A stretch of 5,196 bases of DNA from Chloroflexota bacterium (GTDB lineage Bacteria; Chloroflexota; Dehalococcoidia; Lucifugimonadales; Lucifugimonadaceae): positions 1-5,196 of the forward strand of contig JAURLM010000098.1 of assembly GCA_030831265.1 (NCBI GenBank), given 5' to 3'. This document shows, one piece after another, positions 1 through 5,173 of the stretch (position 1 is its first letter; each line of letters opens with the position of its first letter). The position numbers and the translations under genes were made by a program. A model generated the notes under the pieces. That model worked only from the letters and a program-made list of their open reading frames with translations, searched no databases and was not told the DNA's origin.

Positions 1-510
1 GGCTGTGTAGTCAATTGGTGCAACCGGCTGGCGTGCTGTTAGCTGATCAGGGGTTGCGATTACCCGTCCGCCCCAACAGTCAACCGCTGCATCAAGCTCA
101 GGGATACGACCAGCTGCTAGGTATGATTGGCGACCACCTGAACAGAACCCGATGATTCCAACTTTTCCGTTGGAGTAGGGTAATGCTCGCAGAAACTCCA
201 TCGCACCACGAGCGTCGCCGACGAAGCGGTCATCCGGTACTCCCCCGGCAGCCCGAGCAACGGCGGCCACGTCATCGGGTTCCCCAGGCCCTTCTCTGTG
301 GTGCAGGTTAGGGCAGATAGCGTTATACCCGTAGAAGGCAAACCTGCGTGTGATTTCTTTCGTAGCATCATCCCAACCGGGCATGTGATGAACGACGATC
401 ACATTCGGATATGGACCCGGCCCAAGCGGACGGGCAAGGTAGGCTGATATAGCATCGTCGTTTGCCCCGCGGTAAACCACGGTTTCGGCCATCAGACCTT
501 CGTACTTCAT
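1..510 (-). CDS. Dienelactone hydrolase family protein, partial (C-terminus beyond window)
   Basis: Alpha/beta-hydrolase of the dienelactone hydrolase family. These are soluble enzymes that open lactone or ester bonds in aromatic or sugar-acid catabolism. The visible 170 residues cover the first two thirds of a usual 230-260 aa protein. The nucleophile elbow GFCSGGR lies at residues 121-127, with Cys123 as the expected nucleophile. An early strand VIVVHHMPGWDD (37-48) sits where classical family members carry the oxyanion-region motif (Q/H)E-x-x-G. The expected catalytic Asp and His lie beyond the left edge and cannot be checked. Odd point: the Glu that activates the Cys in classical enzymes (around position 36, in QEIFG) appears to be replaced by His (HHMPG), so the substrate may differ. 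The start ATG is supported by a GGAGGT ribosome site 9 nt upstream. It is transcribed divergently from the cytochrome c gene. Family assignment is firm; the substrate is unknown. Confidence 0.88.
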   Translation of the reverse strand, partial: MKYEGLMAETVVYRGANDDAISAYLARPLGPGPYPNVIVVHHMPGWDDATKEITRRFAFYGYNAICPNLHHREGPGEPDDVAAVARAAGGVPDDRFVGDARGAMEFLRALPYSNGKVGIIGFCSGGRQSYLAAGRIPELDAAVDCWGGRVIATPDQLTARQPVAPIDYTA

Positions 511-516
511 CCTTGT

Positions 517-524
517 TCACCTCC
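517..524 (-). promoter_or_regulatory. Strong ribosome binding site for the hydrolase gene
   Basis: On the minus strand this reads GGAGGTGA, nearly a full anti-Shine-Dalgarno match. It ends 6 nt before the ATG (9 nt from the GGAGG core). It fixes the start of the dienelactone-hydrolase-like gene and predicts high translation. Confidence 0.8.
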
Positions 525-548
525 GCTGCAGCGATCTCCCGGGCGGAT

Positions 549-582
549 AAACTAGAGAGCCGTTAGTTTTTTAAGGGGCTCT
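549..582. repeat. Interleaved inverted repeats, pseudoknot-like topology
   Basis: Two 6-bp perfect inverted repeats interlock. AAACTA (549-554) pairs with TAGTTT (564-569), and AGAGCC (556-561) pairs with GGCTCT (577-582). The order A-B-A'-B' means that both stems can form together only as an H-type pseudoknot; otherwise they are alternatives. Read on the plus strand the connecting loops are 1, 2 and 7 nt, a geometry that fits an H-type pseudoknot. Read on the minus strand the element would lie in the hydrolase leader, but the last loop of 1 nt is too short, so alternative hairpins are more likely there. The pairing is seen directly; the function is unknown. Confidence 0.35.
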
Positions 583-584
583 GA

Positions 585-599
585 GGCGCCAATGATACC
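585..599 (-). promoter_or_regulatory. Candidate -10/operator region of the hydrolase gene (shared motif)
   Basis: On the minus strand the sequence GGTATCA, two bases, then GGCGCC lies about 75-90 nt upstream of the hydrolase start. It contains TATCAT (592-597), which matches the sigma-70 -10 consensus at five of six positions, but no good -35 hexamer is seen 16-18 nt upstream. The same two words recur upstream of the mandelate-racemase-like gene at 5103-5119 and nowhere else in the window. It may be a promoter, a regulator site, or both. Confidence 0.35.
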
Positions 600-635
600 C
601 GTAAGGGAAGCGGCAGGTTGCGCCCGCAGATTTCA

Positions 636-663
636 TTGGTCAGGACACCCGTAAATGTATAGC
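636..663 (+). promoter_or_regulatory. Candidate promoter of the cytochrome c gene
   Basis: TTGGTC (636-641) and TATAGC (658-663) are separated by 16 nt. Each is a partial match to sigma-70 hexamers (3/6 and 4/6). Transcription would begin near 670, leaving a leader of about 27 nt before the ATG at 697. This would exclude the upstream ATG at 655 as the start. Weak by itself. Confidence 0.28.
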
Positions 664-696
664 TGCAGCGAAGCACGCACAGGACAAGTTGGCGGA

Positions 697-1086
697 ATGG
701 ATTTACCGAACCTGAAGATTATTGCCTGTTTAGCCGTGTCCATGTTCTTACTTGTAGGCATTGCATGTGGGAAAGATGATGGACATTCGATTGGTGCGGT
801 CGCTGACAAGGGCGACGGCGAAGTAGCTGTTGGTGACGCAAGCAGAGGTCGTACGGCTTTTGCGTCCGAAGGCTGCATCTCATGTCACTCAACCGGCACC
901 AAGAAAATTGTTGGACCCGGTCTTGGCGGTATAAGCCAGCGTCACGACGAAGCCTACATTCGGGAGTCAATACTTGACTCGCGTGCTGTAATCGTGGATG
1001 GGTTTCCTAACGTGATGCCTGATTTTTCCAAGATGAGTGAGCAGAAAGTCGTTGATCTGATCACATACCTGGGCACACTAGAGTAG
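697..1086 (+). CDS. Lipoprotein mono-haem cytochrome c (CoxB C-terminal-domain type)
   Basis: A 129-residue class I cytochrome c, an electron carrier predicted to be exported and membrane-anchored. Residues 1-23 form a signal peptide (short n-region with Lys7, then a hydrophobic stretch) ending in VGIAC, so Cys24 is a likely lipidation site, although Gly at -3 is not ideal. A hydrophilic linker follows (25-45). The haem-binding CISCH lies at 60-64, and Met107 in NVMPDF is the expected axial ligand. The segment GPGLGGI, then DEAYIRESILDSRAVIVDGFPNVMPDF-type sequence, closely resembles the cytochrome domain fused to subunit II of caa3 oxidases, but no CuA domain is present. An alternative ATG at 655 is in frame and has AGGA 9 nt upstream; it would give a 143 aa protein with an unusually long signal, so 697 is preferred despite its weak ribosome site (AGGA 12 nt upstream). 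No other respiratory gene is nearby. Confidence 0.88.
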   Translation: MDLPNLKIIACLAVSMFLLVGIACGKDDGHSIGAVADKGDGEVAVGDASRGRTAFASEGCISCHSTGTKKIVGPGLGGISQRHDEAYIRESILDSRAVIVDGFPNVMPDFSKMSEQKVVDLITYLGTLE

Positions 1087-1104
1087 ATAGGCTCACGTCC
1101 GTCA

Positions 1105-1983
1105 TCATGGTGCGAGTGCGATTATCAAGGCTCCAAGTACGACCGATGCAGCTCCCAGTGCCCGACCACGTGTCACGCGTTCCTTCAACACCAGCGCTCC
1201 TAACACGACACCTATCCCGATAGCGAGTTCCCTGAACGGCCCAACATAGCTGACGGACGAAAGCCTCAGTGCGCTGAGCACGAGCACGTATGCCAGGAAT
1301 TGAAGCAAGCCACCTGCGACAATCGGCTTCCAGTGCATCTGCATCTCGGCCTTGAACTGTACACGGCTGTAATTCCTGTGGATGAGAGCCAGGGAGCCGA
1401 GTGCGCCTCCTGCCGTTAGAAAGAACATGTACAAAACCGGGGTGACGTGGGCCACTCCACGTTTGTCTAGCACTGAGTAACTGCCGATCAGAACGCCAGT
1501 CGCAAGAGCGAACAGGACACCCTTGTCGCGCAAGATTTTTGTTATGGGCCGCCTGAGACCTTCAGGCGAATGAGCGTTCAGGCCCACGGTAATTATTCCA
1601 GTAAGGATGAACGCGGCTCCCACTCCTGCCATCAGTGTCATGCTTTCACCCAGGAGCGTGATGCCGAAGATCGGGATAAGGGTCAGTCCAAGGCCGCGAG
1701 CTACGGGATAGACAATCGACAGATCTCCATACCGGTACGCTCTACCGAGAGTGAAGTAATACATGATGTGCAAGCCGATGGTTCCGGCGATGAATACCCA
1801 GCCGATGGCCGGTGGCGCATTCAGGAGGAGTATCACCACAGCTACCGGCAGCATGATGACTGCACCGGAAGTCGCCATCCACCAATTTGCGAGTTCAGGC
1901 GTGGTAGAACGTTTTGCCAGTAAATTCCAGCTGGCGTGCGCGAAGGCGGAAATGACTACAAGGATAACTGCAACACCGGTCAT
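1105..1983 (-). CDS. EamA-family (DMT superfamily) permease
   Basis: An integral inner-membrane protein of 292 aa, the usual length for drug/metabolite transporters with two EamA repeats of five helices each. Hydrophobic segments lie near 3-22, 36-55, 60-79, 88-110, 116-135, 154-172, 182-201, 219-238, 245-266 and 273-290. Typical family sequence is visible: GDLSIVYPVARG leading to a LGES turn (repeat 1), and VSYVGPFRELAIGIGVVLGA leading to LKER (repeat 2). Such proteins export or import small metabolites such as amino acids or sugars; the substrate cannot be told. An in-frame TGA four codons upstream of the ATG limits N-terminal extension, and no good Shine-Dalgarno is present. The start codon lies within one arm of a possible hairpin (1975-2029). 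The receiver gene lies 50 bp upstream on the same strand, so the two are probably co-transcribed. The gene converges on the cytochrome gene with only 18 bp between stops. Confidence 0.88.
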   Translation of the reverse strand: MTGVAVILVVISAFAHASWNLLAKRSTTPELANWWMATSGAVIMLPVAVVILLLNAPPAIGWVFIAGTIGLHIMYYFTLGRAYRYGDLSIVYPVARGLGLTLIPIFGITLLGESMTLMAGVGAAFILTGIITVGLNAHSPEGLRRPITKILRDKGVLFALATGVLIGSYSVLDKRGVAHVTPVLYMFFLTAGGALGSLALIHRNYSRVQFKAEMQMHWKPIVAGGLLQFLAYVLVLSALRLSSVSYVGPFRELAIGIGVVLGALVLKERVTRGRALGAASVVLGALIIALAP

Positions 1984-2029
1984 CAGGGTCTTTCAGTGTG
2001 ACCGGTATGTGAGCGTGATGTGCCGGTCA
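1975..2029 (-). promoter_or_regulatory. Triple 7-mer able to form two alternative hairpins before the permease start
   Basis: In plus-strand order: CCGGTCA (1976-1982), TGACCGG (1999-2005), CCGGTCA (2023-2029). In the minus-strand transcript the middle copy can pair with the upstream copy (7 bp, 17-nt loop) or with the downstream copy (8 bp including 1975/2006, 16-nt loop). The second pairing buries two bases of the permease ATG and its whole upstream ribosome-binding region. The arms are GC-rich but the loops are long, and no U-tract follows, so this is not an ordinary terminator. It resembles an attenuation or translational switch in form only; no known riboswitch family was recognised. Confidence 0.35.
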
Positions 2030-2033
2030 GGAA

Positions 2034-2411
2034 TTAGCTGGCCTGTGCACTTGCCAGGGCCCAGTCAACGCGAAGTTCCACGTCGCCGTCAGCCCATGGC
2101 TTCGTGATGTACTCGACCGCTCCCAGGGAGCGTGCCATTGCCATATCTTCCGGGCGGCCTTTGGCGGTGACCATGATAACCGGGACTTGAGACGTTCGAG
2201 TGTCTGCTTTGAGAGTAGCAAGAGCATCGAATCCACTGACCCGCGGCATCATTACGTCAAGAAGGACAAGTTCGGGGCTTTCAGACACCACCAGATCAAA
2301 GACTTGCTCTCCGTCCTCGGCTTCAATTATCTCGTGACCGGCGTCTTCGAGAATAGTCGCCAGCGCAAGTCTGACATCTGCGTTGTCATCGACTACCAGG
2401 ATTCTCGCCAA
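2034..2411 (-). CDS. Stand-alone response regulator receiver protein (CheY-like)
   Basis: A single receiver domain of 125 aa with no output domain, expected to be phosphorylated by a histidine kinase and to act by protein-protein contact in the cytoplasm. The key residues are present: acidic pocket Asp8-Asp9, phospho-acceptor Asp52 in LLDVMMPRVSG, Thr82 in MVTAK and Lys104 in ITKPW. The start is TTG, chosen because GGGGAGG lies 6 nt upstream and gives the canonical N-terminus MARILVVDD. An in-frame ATG at 2432 would add 21 residues with no family resemblance. There is no kinase in the window, so its partner is elsewhere. The permease gene follows 50 bp downstream on the same strand. Possible roles include a Spo0F/DivK-like relay or control by contact with another protein. 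Confidence 0.9.
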   Translation of the reverse strand: MARILVVDDNADVRLALATILEDAGHEIIEAEDGEQVFDLVVSESPELVLLDVMMPRVSGFDALATLKADTRTSQVPVIMVTAKGRPEDMAMARSLGAVEYITKPWADGDVELRVDWALASAQAS

Positions 2412-2417
2412 ACCTGT

Positions 2418-2424
2418 CCTCCCC
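2418..2424 (-). promoter_or_regulatory. Ribosome binding site that decides the TTG start of the receiver gene
   Basis: The minus strand reads GGGGAGG followed by six bases and TTG. This ideal spacing favours TTG at 2411 over the upstream in-frame ATG at 2432, which has no comparable site. Confidence 0.75.
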
Positions 2425-2560
2425 GGACACATGATGTTTTCAGTCACGGATATGATGCTGATGCACGCACCAGCGCATGGTTTTCCACAACCAGTCTCGC
2501 CTATCTGCACTCCACTATGAAACGGTGTAATGCGCCAAACATTAGGTAAATCCTGCAAAT

Positions 2561-2613
2561 CTGATCAGGATTTTCGGTTGACATCTCCATCAGGGGTGAG
2601 TTGCATCTATACT
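2561..2613 (+). promoter_or_regulatory. Candidate promoter region of the mutarotase-like gene, with upstream palindrome
   Basis: A perfect TTGACA (2578-2583) and a good -10 hexamer TATACT (2608-2613) are present, but 24 nt apart, well over the usual 16-18. Either one hexamer belongs to a different promoter, or an activator must compensate for the spacing. The 8-bp palindrome CTGATCAG (2561-2568) lies 9 bp upstream of TTGACA, and a TCCTG/CAGGA inverted repeat (2551-2555/2566-2570) overlaps it; this could be an operator. No clear promoter for the divergent receiver gene was found in the remaining part of this 269-bp gap. Confidence 0.3.
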
Positions 2614-2680
2614 CTGCCCTGTCCAACGATCGACATCATGCCGATGCCAGACATCGCATTCTCATTTGAACAGGAGTGCC

Positions 2681-3769
2681 GTGCATTACCAGGATGAACG
2701 TACAAGCGGTTGCCGCATTTCAGATGCATGGACGTACCGCGGCTTGAAGACAGTCGTAATGGAGAATGAACTGCTGCGCGCCAGTATCCTTGCGGATAAG
2801 GGTGCGGATATCTTCGAACTTGTTCATAAGCCATCAGACACCGACTTCATGTGGCGGACTCCATGGAGCGTTCGAGATGTTTCAAAGTGGGTTCCCTCAA
2901 CTGGCTGGGGCGCTGGCGTTTGGCATGACGCATACATAGGTGGTTGGCAGACGATTGCACCCACCGGTGGTCCGCCACAGCAATACGCCGGTGCCGATCT
3001 TGGTCAGCACACTGAGGCGACTCTGATGCCGTGGGACACTCAGATACTGGAGGACACGCCAGAGCGGGTCAGTGTGAAGTTCTGGGTCCGGACGGTGCGT
3101 ACACCATTCTGGATTGAGAAGACGATCACTCTTGAAGCCGGTTCAGCGGTCCTGACCGTCGAGGACAGTATTACTAATGAGGCTGAGGAGCCAGCGGAAG
3201 TCGAATGGGGCCAGCATGTTGCCATTGGTGAGCCGTTCCTGACCCCTGACTGTATCCTTGACCTGCCAAAAGCAGACCATTTCACTCCTTCGCAGGCCGA
3301 AGAGTCTGGCAAGTCACGCATCAAGCCGGGTACTACGGGGCAATGGCCGTTTGCCACTGGCAATGATGGCTCACAGGTGGATTTGCGGAAGATTCCTGCC
3401 AAGGCAGAAAGACTCGCTGATTACATGGTGTTCAAGAACATGTCGTCTGGCTGGTACGCGGTCACGAATCCGCAGCGCGGAGTGGGAATTGGCGTTACTT
3501 GGCCGCTCGATACGTTCAAGTACCTCTGGTACTGGCAAGTATTTGGCGGTGGCACGGGTTATCCATGGTACGGGCGTACCTATAACGTTGGCCTTGAGCC
3601 GTTCACCAGCCTTTCTGCCGGTGTGCCAGAGCCGGGTTCCGACAAGCGCACTGCAGTTGTCTTCGGGCCCGGTCAAACGCGTAAGGCAACGGTAAAGGCT
3701 GTGGTTTTCAACTCGAATGCCGGAGTTGAATCGATCGGTTCTGATGGCTCAGTCGAGGTTCGTGCTTAA
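2681..3769 (+). CDS. Galactose-mutarotase-like protein (aldose 1-epimerase/DUF4432-like)
   Basis: A 362-residue beta-rich cytosolic protein (no signal peptide) resembling the aldose 1-epimerase superfold, which interconverts sugar anomers or binds carbohydrates. An N-terminal signature LADKGADIFEL (about 37-47) matches the start of this fold. Candidate catalytic residues are His110 in LGQHTEA, His179 in EWGQHVAIGEPFL and Glu306 in YNVGLEPFTS; the last corresponds in position and context to the general base of mutarotases. The stretch WPLDTFKYLWYWQVFGG before it is a typical aromatic wall of the sugar pocket. The start is GTG at 2681 because AGGAG (2672-2676) lies 4 nt upstream. The in-frame TTG at 2666 lacks a ribosome site and would add five residues. 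The gene ends in a strong terminator shared with the convergent dehydratase gene, so it is probably monocistronic. The fold call is fairly sure; activity and substrate are not known. Confidence 0.75.
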   Translation: MHYQDERTSGCRISDAWTYRGLKTVVMENELLRASILADKGADIFELVHKPSDTDFMWRTPWSVRDVSKWVPSTGWGAGVWHDAYIGGWQTIAPTGGPPQQYAGADLGQHTEATLMPWDTQILEDTPERVSVKFWVRTVRTPFWIEKTITLEAGSAVLTVEDSITNEAEEPAEVEWGQHVAIGEPFLTPDCILDLPKADHFTPSQAEESGKSRIKPGTTGQWPFATGNDGSQVDLRKIPAKAERLADYMVFKNMSSGWYAVTNPQRGVGIGVTWPLDTFKYLWYWQVFGGGTGYPWYGRTYNVGLEPFTSLSAGVPEPGSDKRTAVVFGPGQTRKATVKAVVFNSNAGVESIGSDGSVEVRA

Positions 3770-3810
3770 CAACCGAGTATCACCTGAGACAGATCGCATT
3801 ATTCTCGAAA

Positions 3811-3863
3811 AGAAATGAGGCAGAAGCAAGTTTCAGCTAGAAACTCAGCTTCTGCCTCATTTT
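3811..3863. terminator. Bidirectional intrinsic terminator between convergent genes
   Basis: A 15-bp perfect stem (3813-3827 with 3848-3862) continues past a 1x2 internal loop into a second 6-bp stem AGTTTC/GAAACT (3829-3834 with 3840-3845) closed by a 5-nt loop. Plus-strand transcription runs into TTTTC after the stem. Minus-strand transcription runs into TTTCTTTTC. It lies 41 bp after the mutarotase stop and 14 bp from the dehydratase stop, so it serves both genes. Confidence 0.88.
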
Positions 3864-3877
3864 CATCTGCACGATTC

Positions 3878-5050
3878 CTAGATTTCGGCCAGTACGCCAG
3901 AATCGACCTGGTGGGCTCGAATCCAGTCCCAGTCCAGTTCAACTCCCAGTCCCGGACCATCTGGTGCCCAGAAGTTGCCATCCTTATCGACACCGTCGAG
4001 ATCGTCGTTGTAGTCCTTGTAGATCGGTGCCTTAGTGGTCTTCACGTTCGGATGAACCAGGCCCAATTCATAGAAGTTAGTGTTTCGAATTGATGACATC
4101 ACATGTCGGTGAGCCGGGCTTGGCCCGTGTAGCTCCATGTCCAGCCCGAACCCTTCAGAAGCGTGCGCTATCTTCATCGCCCCGGTGATGCCACCATCTT
4201 CGTGTGCCCCGGCCCGAACGTAGTCGGTTCCATCAGCCACGATGAAGTCCACATGCTGTTCCAGCAGCCTGATGTGCTCGGTCTGCAACAGCGGAGTCTT
4301 GACCATCTGGCGTAGTTTGCGGTGAGCAAACTGCGATACGCCGCCGTCCTGATACGGGTCTTCCCACCAGAAGAACTTTGCCTCATCGCATGCCTGTCCG
4401 AGTGCAAGTGCATCAGCAAAATTTTTGATTTCACAGGCAGGGTCGATAAGCAGATGCAGCTTACCTTCGAACTTCTTGCCGAGATTGAGAACGTTGGCGA
4501 CCTCCCGCTTGATGTTATTGCGGGCAAGTCCCCAGCCGTGAACCTTGAACGCTGGATATCCCATCTCAAGGCACTGCTGGGCGAAGTCTGCAAACTGTTC
4601 TGGTGTGCTCAACCCGCCGTTTTCATCACCGTGCAGCGTTGATGCGTAGGCGGGCAGAGGCTTCTTAGTACCGCCGAGCAACCGGTATATGGGTTCATCA
4701 TACAGTTTGCCAGCAATGTCCCAAAGCAGGATGTCGATCACACCGACGCCGAGCATTGCGTAGTGCCTTAGGCCACGTTTGGTGTCGTTGTAGATCATCT
4801 CGCGTTCAAGAGCATTCTTGCCCAGCAGGTACTGGGCAGCACCTGCAACTTCAGCGAGAGCGGGGCCGCCTGTCGGGTATTCACCCACAATTCCCTGGTC
4901 TGTGTGCATGGTCAGGATGTTGCCGCGCTGGGTCATCTTTCCACCAGGTTCGTACACCATGTTGAATGTGTTGTAGTCCTTGCCTACGTCATGGAGCTCG
5001 TATTCGAACGTGGTGACTTCAAGTTTCGTTATCTTGACTTCAGGTTTCAT
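3878..5050 (-). CDS. Mandelate racemase/muconate lactonizing enzyme family protein (enolase superfamily), probable acid-sugar dehydratase
   Basis: A 390-residue cytosolic Mg-dependent enzyme of the enolase superfamily, full length for the family. The N-terminal capping domain (about 6-125) is followed by the TIM barrel with metal ligands Asp203 (LLIDPACEI), Glu230 (WWEDP) and Glu258 (LLQTEH). Barrel strand 2 carries Lys169-Val-His171 in FKVHGW, at the place of the usual K-x-K motif. The later segment with Asp276, HEDGGITGAMKIA (283-295), His308 in MELHG and Glu328 fits the His-Asp dyad and acid of the mandelate racemase subgroup. The reaction is probably abstraction of the proton alpha to a carboxylate, most often loss of water from a sugar acid to give a 2-keto-3-deoxy acid; racemisation or lactonisation cannot be excluded. 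The start ATG has AAGGAG 8 nt upstream. It converges on the mutarotase-like gene, and its upstream region carries two palindromes. The superfamily is certain; the substrate is unknown. Confidence 0.92.
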   Translation of the reverse strand: MKPEVKITKLEVTTFEYELHDVGKDYNTFNMVYEPGGKMTQRGNILTMHTDQGIVGEYPTGGPALAEVAGAAQYLLGKNALEREMIYNDTKRGLRHYAMLGVGVIDILLWDIAGKLYDEPIYRLLGGTKKPLPAYASTLHGDENGGLSTPEQFADFAQQCLEMGYPAFKVHGWGLARNNIKREVANVLNLGKKFEGKLHLLIDPACEIKNFADALALGQACDEAKFFWWEDPYQDGGVSQFAHRKLRQMVKTPLLQTEHIRLLEQHVDFIVADGTDYVRAGAHEDGGITGAMKIAHASEGFGLDMELHGPSPAHRHVMSSIRNTNFYELGLVHPNVKTTKAPIYKDYNDDLDGVDKDGNFWAPDGPGLGVELDWDWIRAHQVDSGVLAEI

Positions 5051-5058
5051 GAAATGAA

Positions 5059-5064
5059 CTCCTT
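5059..5064 (-). promoter_or_regulatory. Ribosome binding site of the dehydratase gene
   Basis: The minus strand reads AAGGAG, ending 8 nt before the ATG at 5050. Good match and spacing, confirming the start. Confidence 0.8.
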
Positions 5065-5099
5065 GATGAGTAGAAAGGTCCTGCGGATCGGTGCGTTGG

Positions 5100-5148
5100 A
5101 ACGGCGCCGTTTTGATACCAGTATCGGTTTGGGGAATCCTAGCACCAA
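5100..5148 (-). promoter_or_regulatory. Candidate promoter of the dehydratase gene with two adjacent palindromic operators
   Basis: On the minus strand TTGGTG (5143-5148), 17 nt, then GATACT (5120-5125) form a plausible sigma-70 promoter (3/6 and 4/6 matches). An alternative is an extended -10, TGGTATCAA, a few bases downstream. The palindrome GATACCAGTATC (5114-5125) covers the -10. The perfect 12-bp palindrome AACGGCGCCGTT (5100-5111), centred on CG as many LacI-family operators are, would lie just after the start of transcription. This placement suggests repression by a dimeric regulator, but no regulator gene is in the window. Confidence 0.42.
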
Positions 5149-5173
5149 GCCAACACTTCGGTGTCCTTGCTGC
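5142..5173. repeat. Imperfect hairpin with UUCG tetraloop
   Basis: In the plus-strand reading GCA, CAAG and ACAC pair with GTGT, CTTG and TGC around a TTCG loop (5157-5160). That gives eleven pairs interrupted by a C-C mismatch and a 3x1 internal loop. No T-tract follows on either strand, so it is not a clear terminator. It overlaps the candidate -35 of the dehydratase promoter. It may be the end structure of a gene beyond the right edge, or chance. Confidence 0.3.

Noticed and set aside
655..696. N-terminal extension of the cytochrome c gene from the ATG at 655
   Set aside because: It would place 14 polar and charged residues before an already complete signal peptide, and it overlaps a candidate -10. 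AGGA upstream of 655 keeps it possible, but the start at 697 gives a normal lipoprotein.
2478..2493. TGGTT/AACCA inverted repeat upstream of the receiver gene
   Set aside because: Only 5 bp with a 6-nt loop and no associated signal; within what chance would give.
2412..2558. Upstream extension of the receiver protein to the ATGs at 2432 or 2558
   Set aside because: The added residues show no receiver-domain similarity, and a strong GGGGAGG site points to the TTG at 2411.
3258..3695. Long open frame overlapping the mutarotase-like gene (plus strand, other frame)
   Set aside because: Its translation is rich in Arg and Ser with no recognisable motif, and it is fully contained in a convincing gene; a reading-frame shadow.
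3811..3863. Inverted repeat as the end of a mobile element or MITE
   Set aside because: Position between two convergent stops, a compact hairpin and T-tracts on both sides fit a bidirectional terminator; no target-site duplication or second copy is seen.
4174..4593. Open frame of 139 codons on the minus strand inside the dehydratase gene
   Set aside because: It overlaps the well-supported enolase-superfamily frame and has no motif or ribosome site; a shadow.
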